A stretch of DNA of 64,000 nucleotides, from the NCBI GenBank assembly GCA_015709615.1, contig CP054179.1, forward strand, positions 2,294,001 to 2,358,000, written 5' to 3'. Source of the stretch: Gammaproteobacteria bacterium. Lineage in GTDB: Bacteria; Pseudomonadota; Gammaproteobacteria; Burkholderiales; Nitrosomonadaceae. Under the pieces are notes generated by a model that did no database searches, was not told where the DNA came from, and saw only the letters and a list, made by a program, of their open reading frames with translations. Made by a program: the position numbers and the translations under genes. Positions within the stretch are counted from its first letter, which is position 1; the number at the start of each line of letters is the position of its first letter. Shown piece by piece: positions 51,185 through 59,478 of this stretch.

Positions 51185-51985
51185 ATGAACATCACTGAGC
51201 CCCAATCATCCTTTTGCAAGCTGGGTGTGCGCATTCAAACTTGGTTGTTCCTTGTGTTAGCCGTTCTGCTGCTTTCCGGTTGTAAAACCGTGCCGATTCA
51301 AGATAGGAATTTTGCGGAAAGTAGCGGTTTCTGGGAGCAAGACGAGAATATGGGAGTTCGCTTTCATCGCAACGCCGGTGCAAGCGATGCCGTCATCGGA
51401 ACGCTCTATGCGTCGGGCAAGAATGTGCTGCTGAATGGCGATCAAGTAAAAGTTTCCGCGCCGGTAAAGAATAACGCGTTCATAAGCTCGGGGATGCAAA
51501 GCGGCGCGCGCATTGAATTCAAAGCATCGGACTCAACCTGCTCGATACGCATCGACAAGTTCAATGCCGGCAAAGCGTACGCGGATACATCGAGTTGCCT
51601 GCACGACATCGAGACACTGCATGCCAGGATACAAGCCCAAAACGCAGTCCTGCAAATCAACGTGTCGCAACAGCAAACCAGCATTATGGTGCTCAGCGGC
51701 ACAATTGAAGTGATGACGCGGGAGGATACCGGGCAATTCGTGGTTGTCCGGGCGGATCAAAAAATTACCGTCACACCAAATGCCATCGGCCAACCCCATG
51801 CCCTGGGGCCGGATGAAACCTGGCAACGTATGCGCTGGCGTGAGGATTTTCAGCTCTATAAAACCGTTGTTGACTGGAGAAAAGTAGTGGCGGGCGTTGC
51901 CATCGGTGCGCTTGTCGCTGTTGCGATATTATTCGGTAAAGGCCGTGGTGGCGGGCATAGCCATGGGTTTCCTAGACATCGTTAG
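51185..51985 (+). CDS. FecR-like domain lipoprotein with a C-terminal membrane segment
   Basis: The product is 266 residues from the ATG at 51185, which is preceded by AAAGGAG. The N-terminus has a hydrophobic stretch ending in lipobox LSGC (LFLVLAVLLLSGC). A FecR-like beta-helix region follows (VIGTLYASGKNVLLNGDQVKV, NNAFISSGMQSGARIEFKAS, VLQINVSQQQTSIMVLSGTIEV). A second hydrophobic segment (KVVAGVAIGALVAVAILFG) lies near the end, followed by a Gly/His-rich tail. Lipid and helix anchors at both ends are unusual. A role in envelope signalling or polymer binding is possible; no partner is adjacent. Confidence 0.6.
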   Translation: MNITEPQSSFCKLGVRIQTWLFLVLAVLLLSGCKTVPIQDRNFAESSGFWEQDENMGVRFHRNAGASDAVIGTLYASGKNVLLNGDQVKVSAPVKNNAFISSGMQSGARIEFKASDSTCSIRIDKFNAGKAYADTSSCLHDIETLHARIQAQNAVLQINVSQQQTSIMVLSGTIEVMTREDTGQFVVVRADQKITVTPNAIGQPHALGPDETWQRMRWREDFQLYKTVVDWRKVVAGVAIGALVAVAILFGKGRGGGHSHGFPRHR

Positions 51986-52118
51986 ATAGCGATCATTTGT
52001 CACATGTCATCTATCAATTCTTTTTGCTTGTGATTTGAATTTCATTTGCTGTGTTGATCTGCGCTACTCGGAACCTGAAGTTGTGCACCATTAGTGAACT
52101 CACTCTCTTCATTAACTA

Positions 52119-54248
52119 CTATTCAGTGCCCCCAACATCAAGTACATTTGATTCCGAATCAGAAAAATAGCTTGCCTCAGCGATATCCGTAATTTTGATA
52201 ATTCGATTATTATTCTCGTCCTTTATTCGCTTAACAAGGCCACGTTCTTCTAATCGAACAGATCGCCTACCCACGAGCTGGTATGAACAATCTAGTTCCG
52301 CAGCAATGTCTGATGGGCGCTGTGGCTCACCTTCCGAATGAAGGGTCTGTAGGATTCCAAGTTCTGTCTTTGGGAGAAGCAATTCCGCCTGAATGCTCTT
52401 TAGCATCGGTTCATACTTCTTAGAAAGATTTACCACTTCGCATATACCAACCTGGCATGCAGGGCATTTCATTCCGTATAGTTTTAGAGCTTCTAACTTA
52501 TCAATTTCTTGCCGAGCACCGCAGGATCCGCAAACAACTTCCTGGTTCCTTTCAATAAAGGCTGATATTATTGGTCCATAATCAAATACGCGCTCAACAA
52601 AATATAGGCGGAACTCTCGCTCACCCGTAGGCCGACCAAAAGCAATCGAGTAGCGCTGACAAAGACCGTAGTTGAGAGCATATACGGAGACCTTCCTGCC
52701 ATCTCGATCGCTCATCTCGAAGTATTTCGTAAGGAAGAAATTTAACTCCAACGTAGATAGCAAAGTGTCATAACTGGGTGTGACATGAAAATGGCTAGTT
52801 GGCGGTCGGCCGGATATCTTTTCAAATACAGCCGACTTATGGCTGCGCAACTCCCTGGCTCTGGAGACGATCTTTTCAAGTAACTCTTTTAGAGAGTAGA
52901 TTGAACAACGCTCGGAGAATGTCTCATGCAAGAAGCGTCCAGCGGAGAAATACGAAGCAATTTTCTCCTCGTAGTATTTTAAAGAAGCGTCTTGCAGTCC
53001 TTGCAGGCTGATTTTCTTTCCATGAATTAGCTGATTCTGATATGCAAAGTGAAGAACATAACCCAGGGTTCGAGGATTAGCCATGCTTGAAAAAAACAGT
53101 GACTTCCATATTTCATCACTTTTAGTATCAAAGAACGTTGACGAGTTGCATTTTGTATAATGAGCTAATCTACTCTCTACCAATCTCTGGGTAAACGCCA
53201 TGGCGCTTGCCTCCATGGTAGCAACATCACTGGTTCCAAATAGACTGTAAAGATCCAGGTAGACTTCGTCTATCTTCGTCTTGTCTATCGCACCGTAGTA
53301 AATCCTTCCAGGATATGCTGCAACCTTAAATTTTACGAATTCGTCACTCCAGTTGTTTAGTGGTGCGATTAATGCATCGACAACAACCTTCATAGCCTCT
53401 TCTGGAAGCTCTGAGAAGTCATCTACCAAAATGTATAGGTGCCTGATTCCTATTTTAGAGAGGAGTCTTTTCAGTCGCTCCAGAAACTCGCGTATGTTAA
53501 ACGCCCGTATTAGCAAATCACCATAGGCTGCAACGGATTCCGCGCCGACACTCTTGATTGCCTTATCAGAGGTAGAAATTTTTATCGAGGGTTGAGCACC
53601 AAAACTGCCAAATATTCCAGCAGCTTGCTCAGTTGTATTTCCATTCGATGCAGATTCCTTGAATTGCGTTTCTAGGATTCCCAGAACACTAACGAAATTA
53701 TCCTCAGAGGCCTCCTCAAGGAGAGAATCAAGCTCTTCAAATAATTCTGCATAAGTTTGAGTAAAGGATTCCTTTACTCGCTCCCATATGGATGACTGAA
53801 TTCTTCTCTTCAATTCTTCCTGGACTTGACGAACGGTTGCGCGAAGAAACTCACGATAAAGCGTCAGCTTTTCAATAGTTGCACTAGGTAAAGCATCTGG
53901 TCGTGCCTCTAGCCTAGTGATTAGCGCTTGGTCAGGTTGGGATGATTCATAAATAGTCTTAATGTCCAAATACGCAGATGTGTGCGAATTGCTCTTCCGG
54001 AGTTCATGCTGAAGGCGCTGAAAAATAGTGGACTTACCAGTTCCCTTCCGACCGATTACAAATGTAGTATGTGGACGAAGCGCTGTCTTGAATACATCCT
54101 CGTGAGGCAACGGATCTACATACAGTTCTTCGATTAGCGGAGAACCCTGTTCAGGGTCGTGCAAATCTGCGCGGCGATACAATTTCAGGGATTCAACTGC
54201 AGTTCGAAACCCTTGCATTTGCGTAGATGATATTCCTGTATCGCTCAT
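52119..54248 (-). CDS. P-loop ATPase with zinc ribbon and winged helix (solitary, function unknown)
   Basis: The product is 709 residues. Walker A is GRKGTGKST (residues 66-74) and Walker B is LYILVDDFSEL (271-281). Between them is a long predicted helical/coiled stretch (about 125-205). The middle (about 290-560) is helical and contains AYPGRIYYGAIDKTKIDEVY. A zinc ribbon CGSC-x18-CPAC (573-598) is followed by a winged helix (LGILQTLHSEGEPQRPSDIA through VRLEERGLVKRI, about 630-685). The ATPase core thus sits with a likely DNA-binding end. AT-rich codon use differs from the neighbours. AAAGGA precedes the start. It is not assigned to any named defence system. Confidence 0.7.
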   Translation of the reverse strand: MSDTGISSTQMQGFRTAVESLKLYRRADLHDPEQGSPLIEELYVDPLPHEDVFKTALRPHTTFVIGRKGTGKSTIFQRLQHELRKSNSHTSAYLDIKTIYESSQPDQALITRLEARPDALPSATIEKLTLYREFLRATVRQVQEELKRRIQSSIWERVKESFTQTYAELFEELDSLLEEASEDNFVSVLGILETQFKESASNGNTTEQAAGIFGSFGAQPSIKISTSDKAIKSVGAESVAAYGDLLIRAFNIREFLERLKRLLSKIGIRHLYILVDDFSELPEEAMKVVVDALIAPLNNWSDEFVKFKVAAYPGRIYYGAIDKTKIDEVYLDLYSLFGTSDVATMEASAMAFTQRLVESRLAHYTKCNSSTFFDTKSDEIWKSLFFSSMANPRTLGYVLHFAYQNQLIHGKKISLQGLQDASLKYYEEKIASYFSAGRFLHETFSERCSIYSLKELLEKIVSRARELRSHKSAVFEKISGRPPTSHFHVTPSYDTLLSTLELNFFLTKYFEMSDRDGRKVSVYALNYGLCQRYSIAFGRPTGEREFRLYFVERVFDYGPIISAFIERNQEVVCGSCGARQEIDKLEALKLYGMKCPACQVGICEVVNLSKKYEPMLKSIQAELLLPKTELGILQTLHSEGEPQRPSDIAAELDCSYQLVGRRSVRLEERGLVKRIKDENNNRIIKITDIAEASYFSDSESNVLDVGGTE

Positions 54249-54443
54249 TGCTTAAATCCTTTGTATTTTTTCTATGCTATCTAACTGGCTTTGTCGTCTA
54301 CAATTCTGCTCAAATTAAACATTCGAAGTGACGCAGTCTAGTATGTCAAAAATGTAGTTTATTATTATAAGCTTTATGCCACGTTCTTACGTTTGGTCGG
54401 AATAGGTTAATTGAACTTTCAACATATCAAATCAAGTGATCTC
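54249..54443 (-). promoter_or_regulatory. AT-rich upstream region of the P-loop ATPase gene
   Basis: This 195-base spacer contains a -35-like TTGACA on the minus strand (54344-54349) but no convincing -10 box at 17 bases. The gene's ribosome-binding site AAAGGA lies close to its start. Confidence 0.35.
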
Positions 54444-54800
54444 TCAAAACACCATCACATGATCCACTAAATACCGGCCATCCCGATGCACCAGCACCAT
54501 TTCCGCGACAAACTCGCCGGATGCTTTCGTGAAGTGTTGCTTCCATAGGATCGCCGCCGAGTCCGGGCGGCGGAGGATGGCGATGGGGGTGCGGGTGGTG
54601 AAGTAGCCTTTCTCAGCCTGGTATTGCTGGCAGACGCATTCTAGGTAGTCCGGCGTGACGATGGCTTTCAATCGACCGGTGAAATCGCGGACATGCCGGG
54701 CGTGATCGCGCTGCGTTGAGGCTTCCATCAAATTGTCCATGATCGGATCGGCGATCGCCAGAATCTGCTGTTCGCTCATTGTTTCAAAGTTTAAGTTCAT
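54444..54800 (-). CDS. uncharacterised small protein
   Basis: The product is 118 residues from the ATG at 54800 (MNLNFETMSEQQILAIADPI), preceded by AAGGA. There is no signal peptide or membrane segment. Alpha helices at the N-terminus (MDNLMEASTQRDHARHVRDF) are followed by beta strands (FTTRTPIAILRRPDSAAILW, EMVLVHRDGRYLVDHVMVF). The layout is reminiscent of SnoaL/NTF2-like folds, but this is only a resemblance. It lies 25 bases downstream of the GFA gene on the same strand and may be co-transcribed. Confidence 0.6.
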   Translation of the reverse strand: MNLNFETMSEQQILAIADPIMDNLMEASTQRDHARHVRDFTGRLKAIVTPDYLECVCQQYQAEKGYFTTRTPIAILRRPDSAAILWKQHFTKASGEFVAEMVLVHRDGRYLVDHVMVF

Positions 54801-54825
54801 TTCCTTCAACGCGAATACCGGTTCT

Positions 54826-55257
54826 TTATTCCGCGATGCTGATACCCGAGCCACCCATTTCCTTCGGAACGTCTTTCATCTTGGGTAATCCGTCCGCGAT
54901 GCGCAGCACGGATTCCTGGTAATGCACGTGAATGGCTGGTTGGAAGGAAAAATTCTGTAGGATGGGGGCAAATACATCGATGAGATTCCAGCCGGGATGC
55001 TCGGAATAAATGTGGCCGCCGCATGTTTTGCACCATTTGCGGGAGCTTTGCGGTGTTTTGTTGTAGGTGCCGATGTTTTCCGCGCCGCGCGTGATTTGCA
55101 TTGCTGCCGGCTTCCACAGTGTGAAAGCATTGACCGGTCCGGCAGACCAATGCCGGCAGGATTCGCAGTGACAATAGCCCATCGCATCCGGCTCACCGGT
55201 TACGGTGAACTCAACCGCGCCGCAAAAACAATGACCCTTGTATATCTTTTGATCCAT
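54826..55257 (-). CDS. GFA (glutathione-dependent formaldehyde-activating) family zinc protein
   Basis: The product is 143 residues from the ATG at 55257 (MDQKIYKGHCFCGAVEFTVT). The zinc-binding cysteines of the GFA/Mss4-like fold are all visible: HCFCGAVEF, YCHCESCRHW and WCKTCGGHIYSEHPG. The family was named for formaldehyde-glutathione adduct formation, but most members have unproven roles. It starts 55 bases after the stop of the small lipoprotein gene on the same strand, with AAGGAGAT before the ATG. An extension to 55485 would overlap that gene and was rejected. Confidence 0.85.
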   Translation of the reverse strand: MDQKIYKGHCFCGAVEFTVTGEPDAMGYCHCESCRHWSAGPVNAFTLWKPAAMQITRGAENIGTYNKTPQSSRKWCKTCGGHIYSEHPGWNLIDVFAPILQNFSFQPAIHVHYQESVLRIADGLPKMKDVPKEMGGSGISIAE

Positions 55258-55312
55258 GGGAATCTCCTTGAAGGTTTCGTCTATGAACGGGAAGTGTCCG
55301 GCTACCGGATCG

Positions 55313-55525
55313 TTACTTTCCTTGCGTGTTTTCCAGATCGGACTGTTTCTTATAAGTTTCATAAGAAGTACCGGCATTGGCCATGCAGCGCTCGCGTTCC
55401 TGTTGATCCACCAGCCGGGTGCATTGGTTGCGTTGCCACGCTTGACCGGTGGAGTAGAGTTGCTGAGTAGCGCAGCCGGTTGCAACTGTCAGAGCGGCAG
55501 TAGCGGCCAGGATGCGGAAATTCAT
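55313..55525 (-). CDS. small lipoprotein
   Basis: The product is 70 residues. Signal and lipobox (ILAATAALTVATGC) are clear, with Cys18 as lipid anchor. The mature part is short and hydrophilic (QQLYSTGQAWQRNQCTRLVD to SYETYKKQ), with two more Cys residues (QCTRLVDQQERERC) that may form a disulfide. No domain is known. Its start overlaps the stop of the VOC gene by 4 bases (ATGA), so the two are coupled. Confidence 0.75.
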   Translation of the reverse strand: MNFRILAATAALTVATGCATQQLYSTGQAWQRNQCTRLVDQQERERCMANAGTSYETYKKQSDLENTQGK

Positions 55526-55956
55526 GCGGCGTGTTCGTTGCCGACGACGTTGATCATCCAGGCGATGCCGAAGCGGTCGGTGAGCATGCCGAAACGCGGC
55601 GACCAGAAGGTTTTGGTCAGCGGCATTTGCACCTGGCCGCCATCGGATAATGCGGCGAAATAGCGGTCCGCTTCGGCTTCGGTGGCGACCGAGATCGACA
55701 GCGAGAAACCTTTGAATTGCGTTCCTACTTCGCAGCCGTCCGAAGCCATTAGCACATTACCGGCGATGCGGAAACCGGCGTGCATGACTTTGTTTTCAAA
55801 ACCGGGTGGCAACATGCCGGGCGGCGTGGGGTCGGGGCTTTCGCTGAAACGCATCAGCATGTCGATCTGCGCGCCGAGCGCGGTGCGGTAGAATTCGAGC
55901 GCTTCTTCGCAGCGCCCGCCGAACATCAAGTACGGTTGAATTAAAGGGCTGGCCAT
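55522..55956 (-). CDS. VOC-family protein, PhnB-like
   Basis: The product is 144 residues. It starts MASPLIQPYLMFGGRCEEAL followed by EFYRTALGAQIDMLMRF, and shows the PhnB-like VOC arrangement (GNVLMASDGCEVG, LSISVATEAEADRYFAALSDGG, KTFWSPRFGMLTDRFGIAWMINV). Members of this subgroup often lack a complete metal site, and their function is generally unknown. It lies in a run of small minus-strand genes with the lipoprotein and GFA genes. The cytochrome gene's stop lies just upstream (55981). Confidence 0.85.
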   Translation of the reverse strand: MASPLIQPYLMFGGRCEEALEFYRTALGAQIDMLMRFSESPDPTPPGMLPPGFENKVMHAGFRIAGNVLMASDGCEVGTQFKGFSLSISVATEAEADRYFAALSDGGQVQMPLTKTFWSPRFGMLTDRFGIAWMINVVGNEHAA

Positions 55957-55980
55957 GATGATTCCTCCTTTTGCTGAGCG

Positions 55981-57789
55981 TTACAAAGTTTTTAGATACT
56001 CGATTATCGCAAATGCGCCGTCCTTGTCGTTCGACCAGTTGAGGCGGTAGGTTTTCTTGCCTTCTACGATATCCTTGTCGTGACCTTTGTTGCTCAACGC
56101 GGGAATCGCGTTGGTCTGGAACACATAGCCTTCTTCTTTACCGCTTGTCTGTTGCGAGTTCCAGGAGAAACCGAGCAGTTTTTGGTCGTAATCGAGGCGG
56201 CTTTTGACAAAACTGGCCGGGCGTTCGTCCGGTACCAGCAGATGGTAAACCGTCGGCACCGTGCCGTTGTGCAAATACGGCGCTTGCGCCCACACACCGC
56301 TCAACGGCCGCGCATTGTAGCCGTGGTGTTCGCTGTTGGGCGACATCAGCAAGTCTTTTTTACCGGCCAGCGAGACGCCGTCAAACTCGGCGCAAGGCTT
56401 GATGTCTTTGCCGTACAACTGAATGGCCGTGTCCGGCGAGCAGTTGCCGTACAACTCCTTGCGTGCGGCGTAATTCAATATCGCACCGACTACGTAAGCG
56501 CGTTTCATGCTGGTGCCAAGGTTGTCGTACACCTTGCCGTTTTTCGGCTGATGACAATCGGCGCAATGTTCGGTGAATAAGTCCTGTCCTTTTTTAGCTA
56601 ATGCAACATCGACTGCAAAAGGATAAGGGCTGGCGGGTAGGCCATCAAGCAATTCCTCGGCGAATGCGGCGACGCGCACGTCGGTTTGTTCCAAGCCCAG
56701 TGTCAGCATGGCGACCAGATTGCGGTAGATCGGCATCGGCACATTGCCGTTCCATTGCCCGCCGCCGTTGATCAGCCGTTTATGGCTTTCGTCCCAGCTG
56801 GCGCGGCGTTTGTCCTGCTCCCACACCGACATGAAATCGGTAATGCCCGGTTCCGGCGGCAGGACGATACCGGCAAACCATTTCAATATGGGTTTACTGC
56901 GCAAACCGATATAGCCATTGATCGCGCTCAAGCCGGTGGCGTCGGCCATGCCGGGAAAACCAGCGATCATCGCGGATTCAAGACCGGGGTAGTTTTTAGC
57001 GATCAGAGCACCAAAGCCTTCGTATTCGGCTTCGACGCGTTGCGCATATTTTTTCACCGTTTGCCCGGCGGTTTTCTTGAACAGTGCGATCTGCGCCGCT
57101 TCGTAATCCGCGTCAAAGTTTCTGCCCGCGGACTGGTAATTGTTGTAAAAGTAATTCGGGTTTTGCTGGTGCGTGGCATCCAATGCGTCCAGCAGCTTCT
57201 GCGTTAACACGGCGTAGCGGTCATCGCCGGTTTTGCCCGCATACGCTTTTTGCAGCGTTTGATACGCTTTGACGCGGTACTGCACGATATTGAACGAGCC
57301 GTTTACGCCGCCGTCGAGGTAATCGATTTGACCGTTTTCCAGCCGCACGCGGCCAATGTGACAGGCGCCGCAAGTAAACGACGCGTAGTCGATGTTGCCC
57401 TGCGCTTCGGCACGGGATAAGCCGCTAAAACCGATACCGCGCGCGGCCGGGAAAGTTTTTTGCCGTTCGTCGATGAACAGGCCGACTGCATCGAGAAAAT
57501 TCTCTTCGCTGCCCCACAGTTCCGGCGCGAGTTTCGGCAACAGTTTCAAGACCAGATAAGGAATACCGTCGGTTTCGCTGAAGGCAAAATTACCGAACCA
57601 GTCGTAAGCGACTTGATGCGACTGGAGATAGTCCGTTTTTTTCTGTGATTTTTTGGCTTGCGCCTGCGGCCAGTCATCCGGCACCGGGCTGACATAGGCC
57701 GGAGGCGAGGGCGCTTCCAGCGGATGCGAACTACAAGCGGCGAGGGTGATGGCGGACAGGGCAAACAGAACAGCGATCCGGGTTTTCAT
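55981..57789 (-). CDS. di-heme cytochrome c peroxidase-like lipoprotein
   Basis: The product is 602 residues. Lipobox LAAC (Cys19) anchors it in the envelope. Two c-type heme motifs are visible: C140-x2-C143-H144 (FTCGACHIG) and C409-x2-C412-H413 (HCADCHQPK). Between them lies a mostly helical region of more than 250 residues. The family includes cytochrome c peroxidases and RoxA-like rubber oxygenases. A peroxidase would move electrons from a cytochrome c to peroxide; the substrate here is not shown. Heme attachment in the periplasm by the Ccm system is expected. It is monocistronic in appearance, with a 198-base upstream gap to glgA. Confidence 0.8.
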   Translation of the reverse strand: MKTRIAVLFALSAITLAACSSHPLEAPSPPAYVSPVPDDWPQAQAKKSQKKTDYLQSHQVAYDWFGNFAFSETDGIPYLVLKLLPKLAPELWGSEENFLDAVGLFIDERQKTFPAARGIGFSGLSRAEAQGNIDYASFTCGACHIGRVRLENGQIDYLDGGVNGSFNIVQYRVKAYQTLQKAYAGKTGDDRYAVLTQKLLDALDATHQQNPNYFYNNYQSAGRNFDADYEAAQIALFKKTAGQTVKKYAQRVEAEYEGFGALIAKNYPGLESAMIAGFPGMADATGLSAINGYIGLRSKPILKWFAGIVLPPEPGITDFMSVWEQDKRRASWDESHKRLINGGGQWNGNVPMPIYRNLVAMLTLGLEQTDVRVAAFAEELLDGLPASPYPFAVDVALAKKGQDLFTEHCADCHQPKNGKVYDNLGTSMKRAYVVGAILNYAARKELYGNCSPDTAIQLYGKDIKPCAEFDGVSLAGKKDLLMSPNSEHHGYNARPLSGVWAQAPYLHNGTVPTVYHLLVPDERPASFVKSRLDYDQKLLGFSWNSQQTSGKEEGYVFQTNAIPALSNKGHDKDIVEGKKTYRLNWSNDKDGAFAIIEYLKTL

Positions 57790-57987
57790 GGCTATTCCTT
57801 TTTCTGGTGAGAGAGAGGGGGCTTTGGGTTGTAAGACTTCACAGCTCGCGCCGATTGTAGCATAGCTCCGTAGCGCGTAAAGAGTACCGAGATTCAGGTG
57901 AAATCAGGCGAAGAAGCGCAGTTTACAAATGGTAAATGAGCATTTTGAGGCTGATTTCAACGCAGTATGGCCGAGCGTCGTAGTTTC

Positions 57988-59469
57988 TCAGAGCTTCCCT
58001 ATCAGGGAATGGTAAATCCGCTGATAAGCGGCTGCGCTGGAGTGCCAGCTGAAATCCTTCGCCATGCCGTTTTTCTGCAAGCGCTGCCAGGTCTTTTTGT
58101 CGTGATAAGCCGCTACCGCGCGTTTGATTGCGGCGAGCAGGTGTTCCGCGCTCATCGTGTCGAACACGAAACCGCTCGCGCTGCCGTTGGCCAGAGTTTG
58201 CGGTGTGCAATCGACCACAGTATCGGTCAGGCCGCCGGTGGTGTGCACGATGGGCGGTGTACCGTAGCGCTGGCTGTACATTTGATTCAAGCCGCACGGC
58301 TCGAAGCGCGACGGCATCAGGAAGGCATCCGCGCCGGCTTCGACCAGATGCGACAACGCTTCGTTAAAGCCGATGCGCACCGCGATGGCGCCGGGATGCG
58401 TCTGCGCCAGCATTGTGAGCTGATGTTCCAATTGCGCTTGGTCGCTGCCGAGCACGACCAGTTGCGCGGGGATTTTCACCAGTTGCGGCGCGATCTGGAT
58501 CAGCACGTCGATGCCTTTTTGATGACTCAGGCGGCTGACCACGCCGAACAGCGGAATATCCGCATCCACCGTCAGTTCCATGTGCTGTTGCAGTGCGCTT
58601 TTGTTGACGGCTTTATCTGCGAGTTTTTTGCTGCTGTAGTTTTTTACCAGATGCGGATCGTTGGCGGGATCCCATTCGTTGACGGCGATGCCGTTGATGA
58701 TGCCGGTGAGGTGGCGGCGGCGCGCCGCCAATAGTCCTTGCAAGCCGAATCCCAACGGTTCGGATTGGATTTCCTGCGCGTAGTTGGGGCTGACCGTTGT
58801 GATTTGGTTCGCGTAATAGAGTCCGGCTTTAAGAAACGACAGGTTGCCGTAATATTCCACGCCGTTGATAGCGAAACTGTGCGGCGGCAATCCCAGTTGC
58901 ACCACGCTGCCGGGCGGGAAAACGCCTTGAAAGGCGAGATTATGGATGGTCATCAGCGTGGCGGCTTTTTTGCCGGGATGAAAATGCAGGTAAGCGGGAG
59001 TGAGGCCGCTTTGCCAGTCGTTGCAATGCGCAATGTGTGGACGCCAGGCGATCGGGCTGGCGTCGCTCGCCAGAATGGCGCCGATTTTCGACAGCAAGCC
59101 GAAGCGCAACGCATTGTCCGGCCAGTCGCGCCCGAACTCATCCATATAAGGCCCGCCTGCGCGATCGTACAATCCGGGACAGTCGACGACGAAGACCGGC
59201 AGATGTTCGGTTTTGCTCAACGATAGCCGCGCCGACAGCAGGTTTGTGGGCGGAAATTGCGGCAATGCGGAGAACTCGGCGACTTTGGATTTGTATTTAA
59301 CCCCGGCGAGCACTTGCGGATAACCCGGCAGCAGCAGCCGCACATCGTTATGCAGCGCGCGCAGGGCCAGCGGCAACGCTGCGCTGACGTCGCCCAGACC
59401 GCCGGTTTTGCACAGCGGATAGACTTCGGATGTGATGAACAGAACGCGCAGTTCTTGCGAGGACGGCAT
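57988..59469 (-). CDS. glgA: glycogen synthase
   Basis: GlgA extends alpha-1,4-glucan chains from ADP-glucose (GT5 family). The 493-residue protein starts with VLFITSEVYPLCKTGGLGDV followed by SAALP, containing the KTGGL ADP-glucose-binding motif, and has the C-terminal nucleotide site with SRFEPCGLNQMYSQRYGTPP followed by IVHTTGGLTDTV. It is the last gene of a minus-strand cluster (GH57, GH57, pgi, glgA); pgi is 9 bases upstream, so they are co-transcribed. The cluster points to storage-glucan synthesis and turnover. Confidence 0.93.
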   Translation of the reverse strand: MPSSQELRVLFITSEVYPLCKTGGLGDVSAALPLALRALHNDVRLLLPGYPQVLAGVKYKSKVAEFSALPQFPPTNLLSARLSLSKTEHLPVFVVDCPGLYDRAGGPYMDEFGRDWPDNALRFGLLSKIGAILASDASPIAWRPHIAHCNDWQSGLTPAYLHFHPGKKAATLMTIHNLAFQGVFPPGSVVQLGLPPHSFAINGVEYYGNLSFLKAGLYYANQITTVSPNYAQEIQSEPLGFGLQGLLAARRRHLTGIINGIAVNEWDPANDPHLVKNYSSKKLADKAVNKSALQQHMELTVDADIPLFGVVSRLSHQKGIDVLIQIAPQLVKIPAQLVVLGSDQAQLEHQLTMLAQTHPGAIAVRIGFNEALSHLVEAGADAFLMPSRFEPCGLNQMYSQRYGTPPIVHTTGGLTDTVVDCTPQTLANGSASGFVFDTMSAEHLLAAIKRAVAAYHDKKTWQRLQKNGMAKDFSWHSSAAAYQRIYHSLIGKL

Positions 59470-59478
59470 GCGGATGGT

